Shown here: piece after piece, positions 1 to 6,399 of the stretch
How positions within the stretch are numbered: position 1 is the first letter of the stretch
How the letters are laid out: every line of letters begins with the position of its first letter
NCBI GenBank assembly: GCA_021205005.1
Contig: JAJPYK010000054.1
Coordinates: forward strand, 1-6,404
Length of the DNA: 6,404 nucleotides
From: Paraprevotella sp.
GTDB lineage: Bacteria > Bacteroidota > Bacteroidia > Bacteroidales > Bacteroidaceae
Direction: 5' to 3'
Made by a program: the position numbers and the translations under genes
The notes under the pieces: model-generated
Told to the model about the DNA's origin: nothing
What the model saw: only the letters and a program-made list of their open reading frames with translations
The model's database searches: none

Positions 1-1
1 C

Positions 2-1402
2 TACTACACGCAGATACAGTCCATCAACCGTCTCTTCACCAATCAGGGAGAGATTGCAGCCGGCAGCCAGAAAGAACTCATATTGGGCGAAGCTCACTTC
101 GTCCGTGCCGACTACTATTATCTCTTATGGCGGCAGTACGGCGGCGTGATGCTTATCGACGAACCTTTCGACCCGCTCAATGACGGCAAGAAATTCCCTC
201 GCGCCTCCTACGAACAGATGGTAGACGCCATCGTAGAGGATACCCGGGCAGCGTCTCAGATTCTGCCCGTGGAATACGAAAGCACCGACGTAGGCCGCGT
301 AACCAAGGGAGCCGCCCTGACCCTCATGGCCAAGACCTATTTATGGGCTTCGAGCGCAGTGTTCCAGAACAAGGATAAGAGTTATTTAGGCTTCACCGAC
401 GACCGTTCCGCAGCCATGCTCGACTCTGCCAAGGTCGCCTACGAGAACGTCATCGGCATGAACCACTATCAACTCATCCCTATCAGCGGCACGACGCTGG
501 AAGAGATCAAACAGGAATACCGCAAGATCTTCCTCACCAAGAATAGCCAGGAGTCGATTCTCGAAGTGCAGCACTCCGACGACGGCAACTATGATACCGG
601 CTTCGGACACAAACTTGACCGCGACGCTGCCGCCCCGTATTTCACCGGTACCACGGCCGCATACACCCCGACGCAGAATCATGTGGATGAGTACGGCATG
701 CAGCCGGGTTACACCTATAACGCGCAAAAGCCTTACGAGGGACGCGACTACCGCTTCTATGCCAACATCCTCTACGACGGCTCCACCTACAACGGACATG
801 TGATGGACATCCACTACACCCGCACCGGCAATACGGAAACGGCCGGAGTGGATCTGAAACCTTACGGCACCTCGACCACCGCCGCCGTCACCCGCACAGG
901 CTACTACATGGGCAAGTTCGTTAACGAACAACAGCAAATCAACAACGACGAGACATACGCCAGCAACCAAGACTATATCATCTGGCGTTATGCCGAAATC
1001 CTTCTGGACTATGCCGAAGTGATGTTCCGCTTAGGCGACACGCAGACGGCACTCCAGGAAGTGAATGCCATCCGCCAACGCGTGCACATGGACGCTCTGC
1101 CCTCGCTCACGTGGGATCAACTGGTGAACGAACGCCGCGTGGAACTGGCTTTCGAGGAAAGTACCTATTGGGACATCCTGCGCTGGGGAGAGGCCGAAGA
1201 TAAGCTGAACGGTTCCACGAACCCCATCAAAGCCATGAAAGTGACGATAAGAGGCAATGACACGACGTATGTCGTCAGCAATATGGACCGTTTTCCCGGG
1301 CGCGTCCGCAGATTCCAGTCCAAGCAGTATAACCTGCCCATACCTTGGGACGAAATCCGTTACCACGGCATAGAACAAAATCCGGAGTGGGAAGAAGTAT
1401 AA
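2..1402 (+). CDS. SusD/RagB family outer-membrane glycan-binding lipoprotein, 5'-truncated by the window edge
   Basis: The reading frame is open from base 2 to the TAA at 1400-1402, giving 466 visible residues. Roughly the first 100 residues of a usual 500-600 residue SusD protein, including the lipoprotein signal, lie outside the window. A TTG at 83 is not the start, because typical SusD sequence continues upstream of it. Hallmarks seen: LGEAHFVRADYYYLLWRQYG followed by GGVMLIDEP (N-terminal SusD-like TPR region); RYAEILLDYAEV near 985-1020; ERRVELAFEE at 1130-1159 followed by YWDILRWGEA; and the C-terminal NLPIPWDEI...IEQNPEW ending. Known for the family: SusD proteins sit on the outer membrane and act as a lid for a SusC TonB-dependent transporter, capturing glycans or peptides for import. 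Inferred: a susC partner should lie immediately upstream. The substrate cannot be told from this sequence. The next gene starts 42 bases downstream on the same strand and is probably co-transcribed. Confidence 0.95.
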   Translation, partial: YYTQIQSINRLFTNQGEIAAGSQKELILGEAHFVRADYYYLLWRQYGGVMLIDEPFDPLNDGKKFPRASYEQMVDAIVEDTRAASQILPVEYESTDVGRVTKGAALTLMAKTYLWASSAVFQNKDKSYLGFTDDRSAAMLDSAKVAYENVIGMNHYQLIPISGTTLEEIKQEYRKIFLTKNSQESILEVQHSDDGNYDTGFGHKLDRDAAAPYFTGTTAAYTPTQNHVDEYGMQPGYTYNAQKPYEGRDYRFYANILYDGSTYNGHVMDIHYTRTGNTETAGVDLKPYGTSTTAAVTRTGYYMGKFVNEQQQINNDETYASNQDYIIWRYAEILLDYAEVMFRLGDTQTALQEVNAIRQRVHMDALPSLTWDQLVNERRVELAFEESTYWDILRWGEAEDKLNGSTNPIKAMKVTIRGNDTTYVVSNMDRFPGRVRRFQSKQYNLPIPWDEIRYHGIEQNPEWEEV

Positions 1403-1444
1403 ACGACAAATGTATAATCGATCAATACTAAAAAGAAAAAAAGT

Positions 1445-2335
1445 ATGAAAAAGACAATCAGTACCTTATTTTTAGGATTGGCTTGCGCACTCGGTGCACA
1501 GGCTCAAGAGTACAACCTGTTTGCCGATGTCGATGCCGACGGCTGGCTCTGGTTCGACTCACAAGAGAAAATAGACAAGTATGTGGGCATTTGCGATGAG
1601 GAAAACTATAAAGTAGACCCGAACGGCAAGCCCATCCAATTGGTATATGCCGACATTATGCCCGACTATCCGGAAACCACGGCCGACCCGTTCTGGGAAG
1701 GCGCAGGAGCCGACGGTGAGATCGGAGGCGAAGGTTACCGCACAGGAGCGCTCATCACGGCCCCGGCCTCAGCCAGCATGTCTCCCAACGGCGGCGGCTT
1801 CGTAGTGCTCATGCCTTCCTGCACCAGCTATTCCATCTGTCTGTCTCGTGAAGGAAGTACGGAGGTGCGCATGATGGCATCCAAGGATGTCAATACTCCT
1901 TTCACAAACTACGACGTGATCACCGCAGCCTATGCCCTCGTGCTCAAACCCTTATTCCGGGGCGGCATTTATACCTGGAGTGGCATTGAGACACTGACCA
2001 ACGGAAACGATGGTGCTTACGCCCTCAAATCCGATCAGCCGATCTATGCCTACTTCCAATCGCTGACGGCCGATCCCATCTACATCCACGGCATCCGCGT
2101 AACGACTCCGACCAACAGCACCATGGCGATCAAGGAAACTCAGGCCAAGACCAGCCATATCTTCTTCGAAGGCAACCGCGTGGTGCTCAATGAAGCCGCA
2201 CGCATCCAGGTGTACGGCACGGACGGCATGAAGATGGCCGACAGCTACACCGACCAAATGGATCTGTCGAATCTGCCGAACGGCATCTACATCGTGAAAG
2301 CCGGCGACAGCACCCGCAAAATCGCCATACAATAA
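1445..2335 (+). CDS. Secreted protein of unknown function with Por/T9SS-type C-terminal tail, downstream of susD
   Basis: The product has 296 residues. The start ATG follows an A-rich leader (AAAAAGAAAAAAAGT) with no Shine-Dalgarno site, normal for Bacteroidetes. Residues 1-20 are a signal peptide: Lys-Lys, a hydrophobic core, then AQA before Gln21, which suits signal peptidase I. Cys14 lies in the context GLAC, a poor lipobox, and no acidic surface-export signal follows it, so a lipoprotein is unlikely. The body (about 21-225) opens with DVDADGWLWFDSQEKIDKYV and contains Gly-rich and Ser-rich stretches (GAGADGEIGGEGYRTG, ASASMSPNGGGFVVL) and YIHGIRVTT near its end, suggesting a beta-rich fold. 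The last 52 residues (245-296: RVVLNEAARIQVYGTDGMKM, then NLPNGIYIVKAGDSTRKIAI) match the type A sorting-tail pattern. Its place behind susD suggests a surface or secreted glycan-binding accessory protein. That role is inferred, and I see no catalytic motif. Confidence 0.85.
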   Translation: MKKTISTLFLGLACALGAQAQEYNLFADVDADGWLWFDSQEKIDKYVGICDEENYKVDPNGKPIQLVYADIMPDYPETTADPFWEGAGADGEIGGEGYRTGALITAPASASMSPNGGGFVVLMPSCTSYSICLSREGSTEVRMMASKDVNTPFTNYDVITAAYALVLKPLFRGGIYTWSGIETLTNGNDGAYALKSDQPIYAYFQSLTADPIYIHGIRVTTPTNSTMAIKETQAKTSHIFFEGNRVVLNEAARIQVYGTDGMKMADSYTDQMDLSNLPNGIYIVKAGDSTRKIAIQ

Positions 2336-2363
2336 GACGGATTTTTCCGATTCTGAGACACTG

Positions 2364-2392
2364 AAAAAAATGAGGGTGTGTCATAATTCAAA
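2364..2392 (+). repeat. Left terminal inverted repeat, 29 bp
   Basis: The repeat runs as A7, then TGAGGGTGTGTCATAATTC, then AAA. It is the exact reverse complement of 2531-2559. The match stops inward at 2393 (T here against T at 2530, which do not pair) and outward beyond 2364. It begins 28 bases after the stop codon of the upstream gene. Confidence 0.9.
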
Positions 2393-2442
2393 TTTTGAGA
2401 TTGACAACTTATAATCTGTAAGTATCCTCCGTTGAACTAAGC

Positions 2443-2490
2443 AAAAACAACCTTATAAAGCTCTCCACGAAGCTCTATATGGTTGTTTTT
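2443..2490. terminator. Long central hairpin, possible bidirectional terminator
   Basis: AAAAACAACC (2443-2452) pairs perfectly with GGTTGTTTTT (2481-2490). After a T-T mismatch, TATA (2454-2457) pairs with TATA (2476-2479). After an A-C mismatch, AGCT (2459-2462) pairs with AGCT (2471-2474), leaving an 8-base loop (CTCCACGA). That gives 18 pairs out of 20 positions per arm. The A5/T5 ends put a U run at the 3' side on either strand, which fits a bidirectional intrinsic terminator between the convergent operons. The stem is AT-rich, so termination strength is uncertain, and the structure may instead serve the mobile element. Confidence 0.45.
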
Positions 2491-2530
2491 ATTGAATGAA
2501 GTTTCTGATTATTACTTTTTCAAAGTGCTT

Positions 2531-2559
2531 TTTGAATTATGACACACCCTCATTTTTTT
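2531..2559 (-). repeat. Right terminal inverted repeat, 29 bp
   Basis: The repeat runs as TTT, then GAATTATGACACACCCTCA, then T7. It is the exact reverse complement of 2364-2392, with 138 bases between the two copies. Such length without mismatch argues for a recent or selected structure. Confidence 0.9.
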
Positions 2560-2640
2560 ATTTTTCTGCGGAGATCGGCGCGTCATTCTGCGGAAGAAAA
2601 AACGCTGTTTTCCAAACACCTCATTATCAATCATCTGAAA

Positions 2641-2662
2641 ATACGGAAAAGAAAAACCGTAT
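2641..2662 (-). terminator. Weak hairpin at the 3' end of the dapB-lepB-wbqC cluster
   Basis: ATACGG (2641-2646) pairs with CCGTAT (2657-2662) around a 10-base A-rich loop. The stem touches the restored stop codon of the WbqC-family gene (2662-2664). Read on the minus strand, the stem is followed by TTT and then mixed bases, so the U tract is short. It is a possible operon terminator, but a weak one. Confidence 0.3.
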
Positions 2663-3320
2663 CAACCGTTTTTCCTGACACAATCCCGCAAGACCAGCAG
2701 CCCCTCAGGCCCCATATTGAACAAGAGATCGGCCACACTCAGGTTGGGAAGAAAACCCAGACGGTCGCGGAATACCTGATAATAAGGACGGGGACGAAAG
2801 CGGAATCGCTCCATTCAGGCACTTTGGGGCTTATGGGCGTCCGGAAATCATCCGCCGACACCGTCCCCCCATCCTTATGGGTTATCGAGCCATATAAGGC
2901 CGTTTGAGACACTTTAGGGTGTAAATCCAATAGTTCGCACACCTTGGCCCGTATGGCTTCGTTAAAATCAAAAAGAAAGTCCCATTTCCGCGTATAAAAA
3001 GGCTGGAAGTCGTCGGCATAGTACTCGAAGAAAGCACTGTTGCGGTAGGCACTCTCCAAAGCGTTCCAATGCAGGTGACGCCAGTTTCCGTGGTCGGAGA
3101 TGCGGATGTCTTTCATCGGACATTTGTCCGTCTCAGGCTTCACCACAGGCACCGTAAGGGCCAACACGCCCGAAGGTCCGGCCACCAGACAACGGTTGCG
3201 GTAGGTCTGTTTGACATAATGTTCATACGCCTCCACCCACACTTCGGGATAGGCATACAGTTTGGCATAGTACTGCACAGGCCCCCAATAGGCCGAAGAA
3301 AGCAGCGCAACGGTCTTCAT
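2662..3320 (-). CDS. WbqC family protein, frameshifted near the 3' end
   Basis: The ATG at 3320 begins MKTVALLSSAYWGPVQYYAK, the typical WbqC-family opening. Other features fitting the family are ALTVPVV (53-59), the DHGNWRHLHWNALESAYRNS stretch (76-95), FFEYYADDF and a KWDFLFDFN segment. As sequenced, the frame stops at 2739 after 193 residues with a non-family tail (RYSATVWVFFPT). The next frame continues RPYYQVFRDRLGFLPNLSVA and then DLLFNMGPEGLLVL to a TGA at 2662-2664, which is the expected family C-terminus. Adding one G to the G4 run at 2790-2793 joins the two parts into 219 residues. This may be a true inactivating mutation or a sequencing or assembly error. WbqC-like proteins are sometimes found in surface-polysaccharide loci and their biochemical role is not established. 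The gene follows the signal-peptidase-like gene after only 4 bases, so it is the last gene of the operon. Confidence 0.85.
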
Positions 3321-3324
3321 CTCC

Positions 3325-4080
3325 TCACGGTTTCAAGTTTTCACGGCTTACCTCCATCATCATGCGCCCTCCGCGCAAAGGGGCATACCACGGCGCTATC
3401 GGATCGACAGAATAGATCACATGCCCCAAACGCCCGATGAGATAAGTATCGGGCACAAAACCGAACGTACGCGAATCATCGGGATTATGCCTGTTGGCCG
3501 ACGACATCCAATAGTAGTCGTGCCGGAAACGATAGCCTTTCACCGGACGCCCTTCCACGCACAGAACGCCCGAAACCACCGAAGCATGCTTGCCTTCGTG
3601 CAGACTGATCGTATGGGCGTACCACAGCGCATTGTCGGACGTGACAGATTGCCACACATTCCGGCGAGGCAATTCCAACTTGCGGCAAGCCTGCCGTCCC
3701 GCAGGACGACGCAAAGATACGTTTCCCACGCTGTCGATCCACAGGCTGTCGCCCGGAGCCGCATAACAGAATCCCACGAATACATCGCGCTCGTCTGCCG
3801 GCTTACTTCCTCCGTCGCCGAGCGTAGGGTCGTTGAAAGCCGCCCATTCTCCCCGTGTCATCGGTCGGGCTCCCCAACGAACATAGCCCCACCATCGCAT
3901 CGGCAGGAGACGAAACCCGTAAGCCCACTTATTTACGCTTACTCTATCGCCGTTACAAAAGACCGGACTTCCACCGTCTCCAGGAATCTCGATGAGCGAG
4001 ACACCGCACAGCCGGATACAGACCACCGCAAGAGCAGCAGCCAGCCCTACGGCCCATGTTCGCCCAGTCTTTTTCGACAT
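3325..4080 (-). CDS. Signal peptidase I-like (S26) paralogue lacking the catalytic Ser and Lys
   Basis: The product has 251 residues, starting at the ATG 9 bases after the lepB stop. An N-terminal hydrophobic segment (about 9-30) should anchor it in the inner membrane with the rest in the periplasm. Its relation to signal peptidase I is clear from IEIPGDGGSPVFCNGDRVSV followed by NKWAYG (boxes B/C), AAPGD (107-111, box D) and YYWMSSANRHNPDDSRTFGF (189-208, box E). Aligning the Ile-Pro to Gly-Asp spacing with the neighbour LepB puts Gly36 where catalytic Ser98 lies and Gly37 where Leu99 lies. Aligning the PGD/PGQ motifs puts Gly103 where general-base Lys253 lies. In box E, Gly-Asp is replaced by Ser-Ala. 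It is therefore probably proteolytically inactive, although the frame is intact and the fold motifs are kept. A role as a LepB partner or substrate-binding pseudo-enzyme is inferred only. Confidence 0.85.
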   Translation of the reverse strand: MSKKTGRTWAVGLAAALAVVCIRLCGVSLIEIPGDGGSPVFCNGDRVSVNKWAYGFRLLPMRWWGYVRWGARPMTRGEWAAFNDPTLGDGGSKPADERDVFVGFCYAAPGDSLWIDSVGNVSLRRPAGRQACRKLELPRRNVWQSVTSDNALWYAHTISLHEGKHASVVSGVLCVEGRPVKGYRFRHDYYWMSSANRHNPDDSRTFGFVPDTYLIGRLGHVIYSVDPIAPWYAPLRGGRMMMEVSRENLKP

Positions 4081-4089
4081 GCAAATGTT

Positions 4090-5538
4090 TTATTTGATAT
4101 GGTCCACCCATCGGAACATGCGGTTCCAGCGTACATGACCGTCGCCCCAACCGCGGTCTTTGTCCAACGACAGCCAAATCAAGATGGGCTTGCCCACGAT
4201 ATGGTCTTCGGGTACGAATCCCCAGTAACGCGAATCGGCTGAATTGTGCCGGTTGTCGCCCTGCATCCAATAGTAATCCATTTTGAAAGTATAGCTGTCG
4301 GCCCGCTTCCCGTTGATGAAGATCTGCCCGTTCTTGACTTGCAGGTCGTTATGCTCGTACACACGGATAGGACGTTCGTATATGGCAATATTGTCCATCG
4401 TCAGCCGGATGCTCTTGCCCTTGGCCGGAATCCATATCGGCCCGTAATTATCGCGCGTCCAACCCGTCCATGCATTGAGGGGATACAGTCCGTCGGGTAT
4501 GGAATTCGCACTGTCGAATTCAATCGAATCCACAATGTTCTTGCAGGCCTTCAGGCGTTCGTAAGCCTGACGGGCAAGCGGCATCGTCCCCGTAGAAGCC
4601 AGTGAAGACAGGTCTTCTCCGCTGATACCCAATTCACGCACCAATTCGTCCGGAATATCCTGTTTCAGCCGTACACGGTAGTTGTATTGCACATGATCCG
4701 GTTCTTTATTCGGCTTTCCGTCGAGATACACGATGTGATCCTTGATATGAAGGGTCTGTCCGGGCAGGCCGACGCACCGCTTCACGTAATTCTCCCTACG
4801 ATCCACCGGACGCCACATCACCCCTCCGAACACTTGCGGATTCTGATCGATATACCGTCGTCCCATGGCATAGAGCTGCGCAAAAAAGTCGCGCTGCTGC
4901 TGACGGGTGAGCGAGTCCAAAGGCGGATATCCGCCGTGCTCTTGCGTATACTGTTGTCCGCCCAATCCGTAGGCAATGGCATAGAAATCCATATTCTGAT
5001 ATTCGGGATTTACCGTCACCGTATCGCCTGAAGGATAATTGAACACCACGATGTCGTTCAACTGCACACGGCCTCCCGGCACACGTTCGTACTTCCACTG
5101 CGGCCATTCTATATACGACCGGCATCCGATTACCGGTAAGGTATGCTGGGTCAAGGGCATCGACAGCGGCGTCTGCGGTTTACGCGGCCCATAGCTCATC
5201 TTGCTCACGAACAAATAATCGCCCACCAAAAGCGACTTCTCGAGCGAGGAAGAAGGTATGGTATAGTTCTGGAAAAAGTAAATATTGACAAAGTAAACAG
5301 CCACCAAGGCAAACACGATGGCATCCACCCAGCTCATCACGGTGCGCGTCACGGCGTTGTCGGAATCCTTCCACCACGTCCAACGGATGCGTTTCGTGAT
5401 ATAAACGTCATAAATGAATGGGAGTACGATCAATCCCCACCAGCTTTTCACCCAAACCAGGAAAGCCAGATAAAGGAGTACGACCACGATCATCTTGACC
5501 CATTGTGCCCGGGTAGGCTTCTGTCTTATCTTCTTCAT
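4090..5538 (-). CDS. lepB: Signal peptidase I (leader peptidase), active form
   Basis: The 482-residue product cleaves signal peptides from proteins exported by Sec or Tat, acting on the periplasmic face of the inner membrane. Two N-terminal membrane segments (about 15-44 and 68-90) precede the catalytic domain. Box B is IPSSSLEKSL (94-103), with Ser98 as nucleophile and Leu in place of the usual Met. GDYLFVSKMSYG (106-117) is box C. YVKRCVGLPGQTLHI (251-265) carries the general base Lys253. GDNRHNSADSRYWGFVP (427-443) is box E. The protein is much longer than E. coli LepB (about 324 residues) because of inserts at about 170-250 and 280-400, usual for Bacteroidetes. It lies 42 bases after dapB and 9 bases before the inactive paralogue, so the three are probably co-transcribed. 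The leader is A-rich without a Shine-Dalgarno site. Confidence 0.95.
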   Translation of the reverse strand: MKKIRQKPTRAQWVKMIVVVLLYLAFLVWVKSWWGLIVLPFIYDVYITKRIRWTWWKDSDNAVTRTVMSWVDAIVFALVAVYFVNIYFFQNYTIPSSSLEKSLLVGDYLFVSKMSYGPRKPQTPLSMPLTQHTLPVIGCRSYIEWPQWKYERVPGGRVQLNDIVVFNYPSGDTVTVNPEYQNMDFYAIAYGLGGQQYTQEHGGYPPLDSLTRQQQRDFFAQLYAMGRRYIDQNPQVFGGVMWRPVDRRENYVKRCVGLPGQTLHIKDHIVYLDGKPNKEPDHVQYNYRVRLKQDIPDELVRELGISGEDLSSLASTGTMPLARQAYERLKACKNIVDSIEFDSANSIPDGLYPLNAWTGWTRDNYGPIWIPAKGKSIRLTMDNIAIYERPIRVYEHNDLQVKNGQIFINGKRADSYTFKMDYYWMQGDNRHNSADSRYWGFVPEDHIVGKPILIWLSLDKDRGWGDGHVRWNRMFRWVDHIK

Positions 5539-5556
5539 GTTAATGTGCTTTGTGTG

Positions 5557-5575
5557 TCCCGAATGTCGAACGGGA
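5557..5575 (-). other. Small hairpin in the dapB-lepB gap
   Basis: TCCCG (5557-5561) and CGGGA (5571-5575) form a 5-bp GC-rich stem with a 9-base loop in the 42-base gap between dapB and lepB. No U tract follows on the minus strand, so it is not a convincing terminator. It could be an RNA processing or attenuation point, or chance. Confidence 0.2.
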
Positions 5576-5580
5576 GCAGA

Positions 5581-6336
5581 TTAAATTTGAAACAAATCCT
5601 CCATCGTGAGCCATCCCTCGTGAGTCGCGGTGAATTCTGCGGCCAATACGGCACCCAGCGCAAAGCCTTTGCGGTTATGTGCCTCATGAGTGATCATGAT
5701 GCGGTCGGCCTCGCTATCGTAAATGACGGTATGCGTACCCGGCACTTCCCCGCGACGCACGCTGTCGATGCGCAACGTATCGGCCGGACAATGGTCAGAT
5801 CCGCTCACCGTTCCGTCGGGAGCGGTGAAAGTTCCCTTGGCCCAATGCGCCTTTCGCCCGATGCCGTCCATGATGCCTTCGGCCAAAGTGATGGCCGTTC
5901 CGCTGGGCGCATCCAATTTATGCACGTGATGTATCTCTTCCATATGCACATCATAACCGGGAAAACGGGCCATAATGCGGGCCAAATACTTGTTTACGGC
6001 ACTGAAAATGGCCACTCCGAGACTAAAGTTACTGCTCCAGAACTGCGTCTGCCCTTGCTCGCGGCACAGGCGTCGCATCTCTTCGCCGTAACGGTCGATC
6101 CACCCGGTGGAGCCCGACACCACTTTCACGTGATGGGCAAAGGCACGAAGACAGTTGTCATAAGCCGTCTGCGGTGTGGTAAACTCAATAGCCACGTCGG
6201 CGCTTTTGAAGGCTTCCGAATCGAAATCTTGGTGATTGTCTATGTCGATGATGCTCACAATCTCATGGCCTCTTTCCAGAGCGATTTGCTCTATCATGTG
6301 ACCCCTCTTACCGTAGCCTATTAACGCGATTTTCAT
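5581..6336 (-). CDS. dapB: 4-hydroxy-tetrahydrodipicolinate reductase
   Basis: The 251-residue cytoplasmic enzyme uses NAD(P)H to reduce 4-hydroxy-tetrahydrodipicolinate to tetrahydrodipicolinate in the diaminopimelate/lysine pathway. Seen: the nucleotide-binding GYGKRG (7-12) in the first beta-alpha unit, EFTTPQTAYDN (51-61), VVSGSTGW (72-79), SSNFSLGV (101-108), and the family signature EEIHHVHKLDAPSGTA (133-148) with the catalytic His pair 136/137 and Lys140. The start at 6336 is chosen because MKIALIGYGK is the normal N-terminus. A TTG at 6372 would add 12 unrelated residues and lies inside the promoter -7 box. The length matches Bacteroidetes DapB. It is the first gene of the cluster that continues with lepB. 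Confidence 0.97.
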   Translation of the reverse strand: MKIALIGYGKRGHMIEQIALERGHEIVSIIDIDNHQDFDSEAFKSADVAIEFTTPQTAYDNCLRAFAHHVKVVSGSTGWIDRYGEEMRRLCREQGQTQFWSSNFSLGVAIFSAVNKYLARIMARFPGYDVHMEEIHHVHKLDAPSGTAITLAEGIMDGIGRKAHWAKGTFTAPDGTVSGSDHCPADTLRIDSVRRGEVPGTHTVIYDSEADRIMITHEAHNRKGFALGAVLAAEFTATHEGWLTMEDLFQI

Positions 6337-6369
6337 ATTTTTCAAAATGTACAGTGATATTTTTATGCG

Positions 6370-6399
6370 CAAAGATAGAAATTTAACTTCAAATTCAAT
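6370..6399 (-). promoter_or_regulatory. Bacteroides-type promoter for the dapB-lepB-wbqC cluster
   Basis: On the minus strand TATCTTTGC (6377 down to 6369) matches the Bacteroides -7 consensus TAnnTTTGY fully. An ATTG (6399 down to 6396) lies 18 bases upstream, close to the -33 TTTG consensus and its usual spacing of about 19-21. A second TTTG (6393 down to 6390) is nearer but too close to fit. Transcription would start near 6363, giving a short AT-rich leader of about 27 bases before the dapB ATG at 6336. The match is read by eye and untested. Confidence 0.6.

Larger units (their letters stand above)
2364..2559. mobile_element. 196-bp AT-rich inverted-repeat element, MITE-like or IS remnant
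   Basis: The element is bounded by perfect 29-bp inverted repeats (2364-2392 and 2531-2559) and has a 48-base imperfect hairpin near its centre (2443-2490). It lies between the stop of the secreted-protein gene (2335) and the true 3' end of the convergent WbqC-family gene (2662). It contains no credible gene: the short open frames through it begin in the repeats (both give Met-Thr-His-Pro-His-Phe) and show no domain. Ends of the GAGGGTGTGTCA type resemble, from memory, ends of insertion sequences common in Bacteroides, which would make this a non-autonomous derivative. That link was not checked. No clear target-site duplication is seen: the repeats end in an A7 tract on the left and a T7 tract on the right, so the exact ends are ambiguous. 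The remainder of the 326-base gap (2336-2363 and 2560-2661) holds only weak hairpins. Confidence 0.55.

Noticed and set aside
386..970. 194-codon minus-strand open frame inside the susD gene
   Set aside because: It is antisense to strongly supported SusD coding sequence, with Val/Gly-rich reverse-frame composition.
2338..2349. CGGA-TTTT-TCCG hairpin just after the secreted-protein gene
   Set aside because: The stem is only 4 bp and is not followed by a U tract, so it is not supported as a terminator.
2451..2542. Possible C-terminal transposase remnant inside the 196-bp element (a frame reading NEVSDYYFFKVLFEL with its stop inside the right repeat)
   Set aside because: It is too short to recognise, follows stop codons, and no transposase motif is visible. 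It would need comparison with a full-length element.
2564..2594. Nine-base direct repeat TTCTGCGGA (2564-2572 and 2586-2594)
   Set aside because: It is a single short pair without an array or recognisable function, and it is compatible with chance.
2539..2907. Plus-strand open frames starting in the right inverted repeat (also 2496-2678)
   Set aside because: The start is created by the repeat (the left repeat gives the same Met-Thr-His-Pro-His-Phe on the other strand) and the rest runs antisense into the WbqC-family gene.
3421..4242. 273-codon open frame on the plus strand
   Set aside because: It is antisense to the S26 paralogue and the lepB 3' end, with low-complexity composition and no recognisable motif.
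5143..6324. 393-codon open frame on the plus strand opposite dapB and the 5' part of lepB
   Set aside because: It lies wholly antisense to two well-supported genes, begins inside lepB, has no domain-like sequence, and is His/Arg-rich as expected of a reverse-frame shadow.
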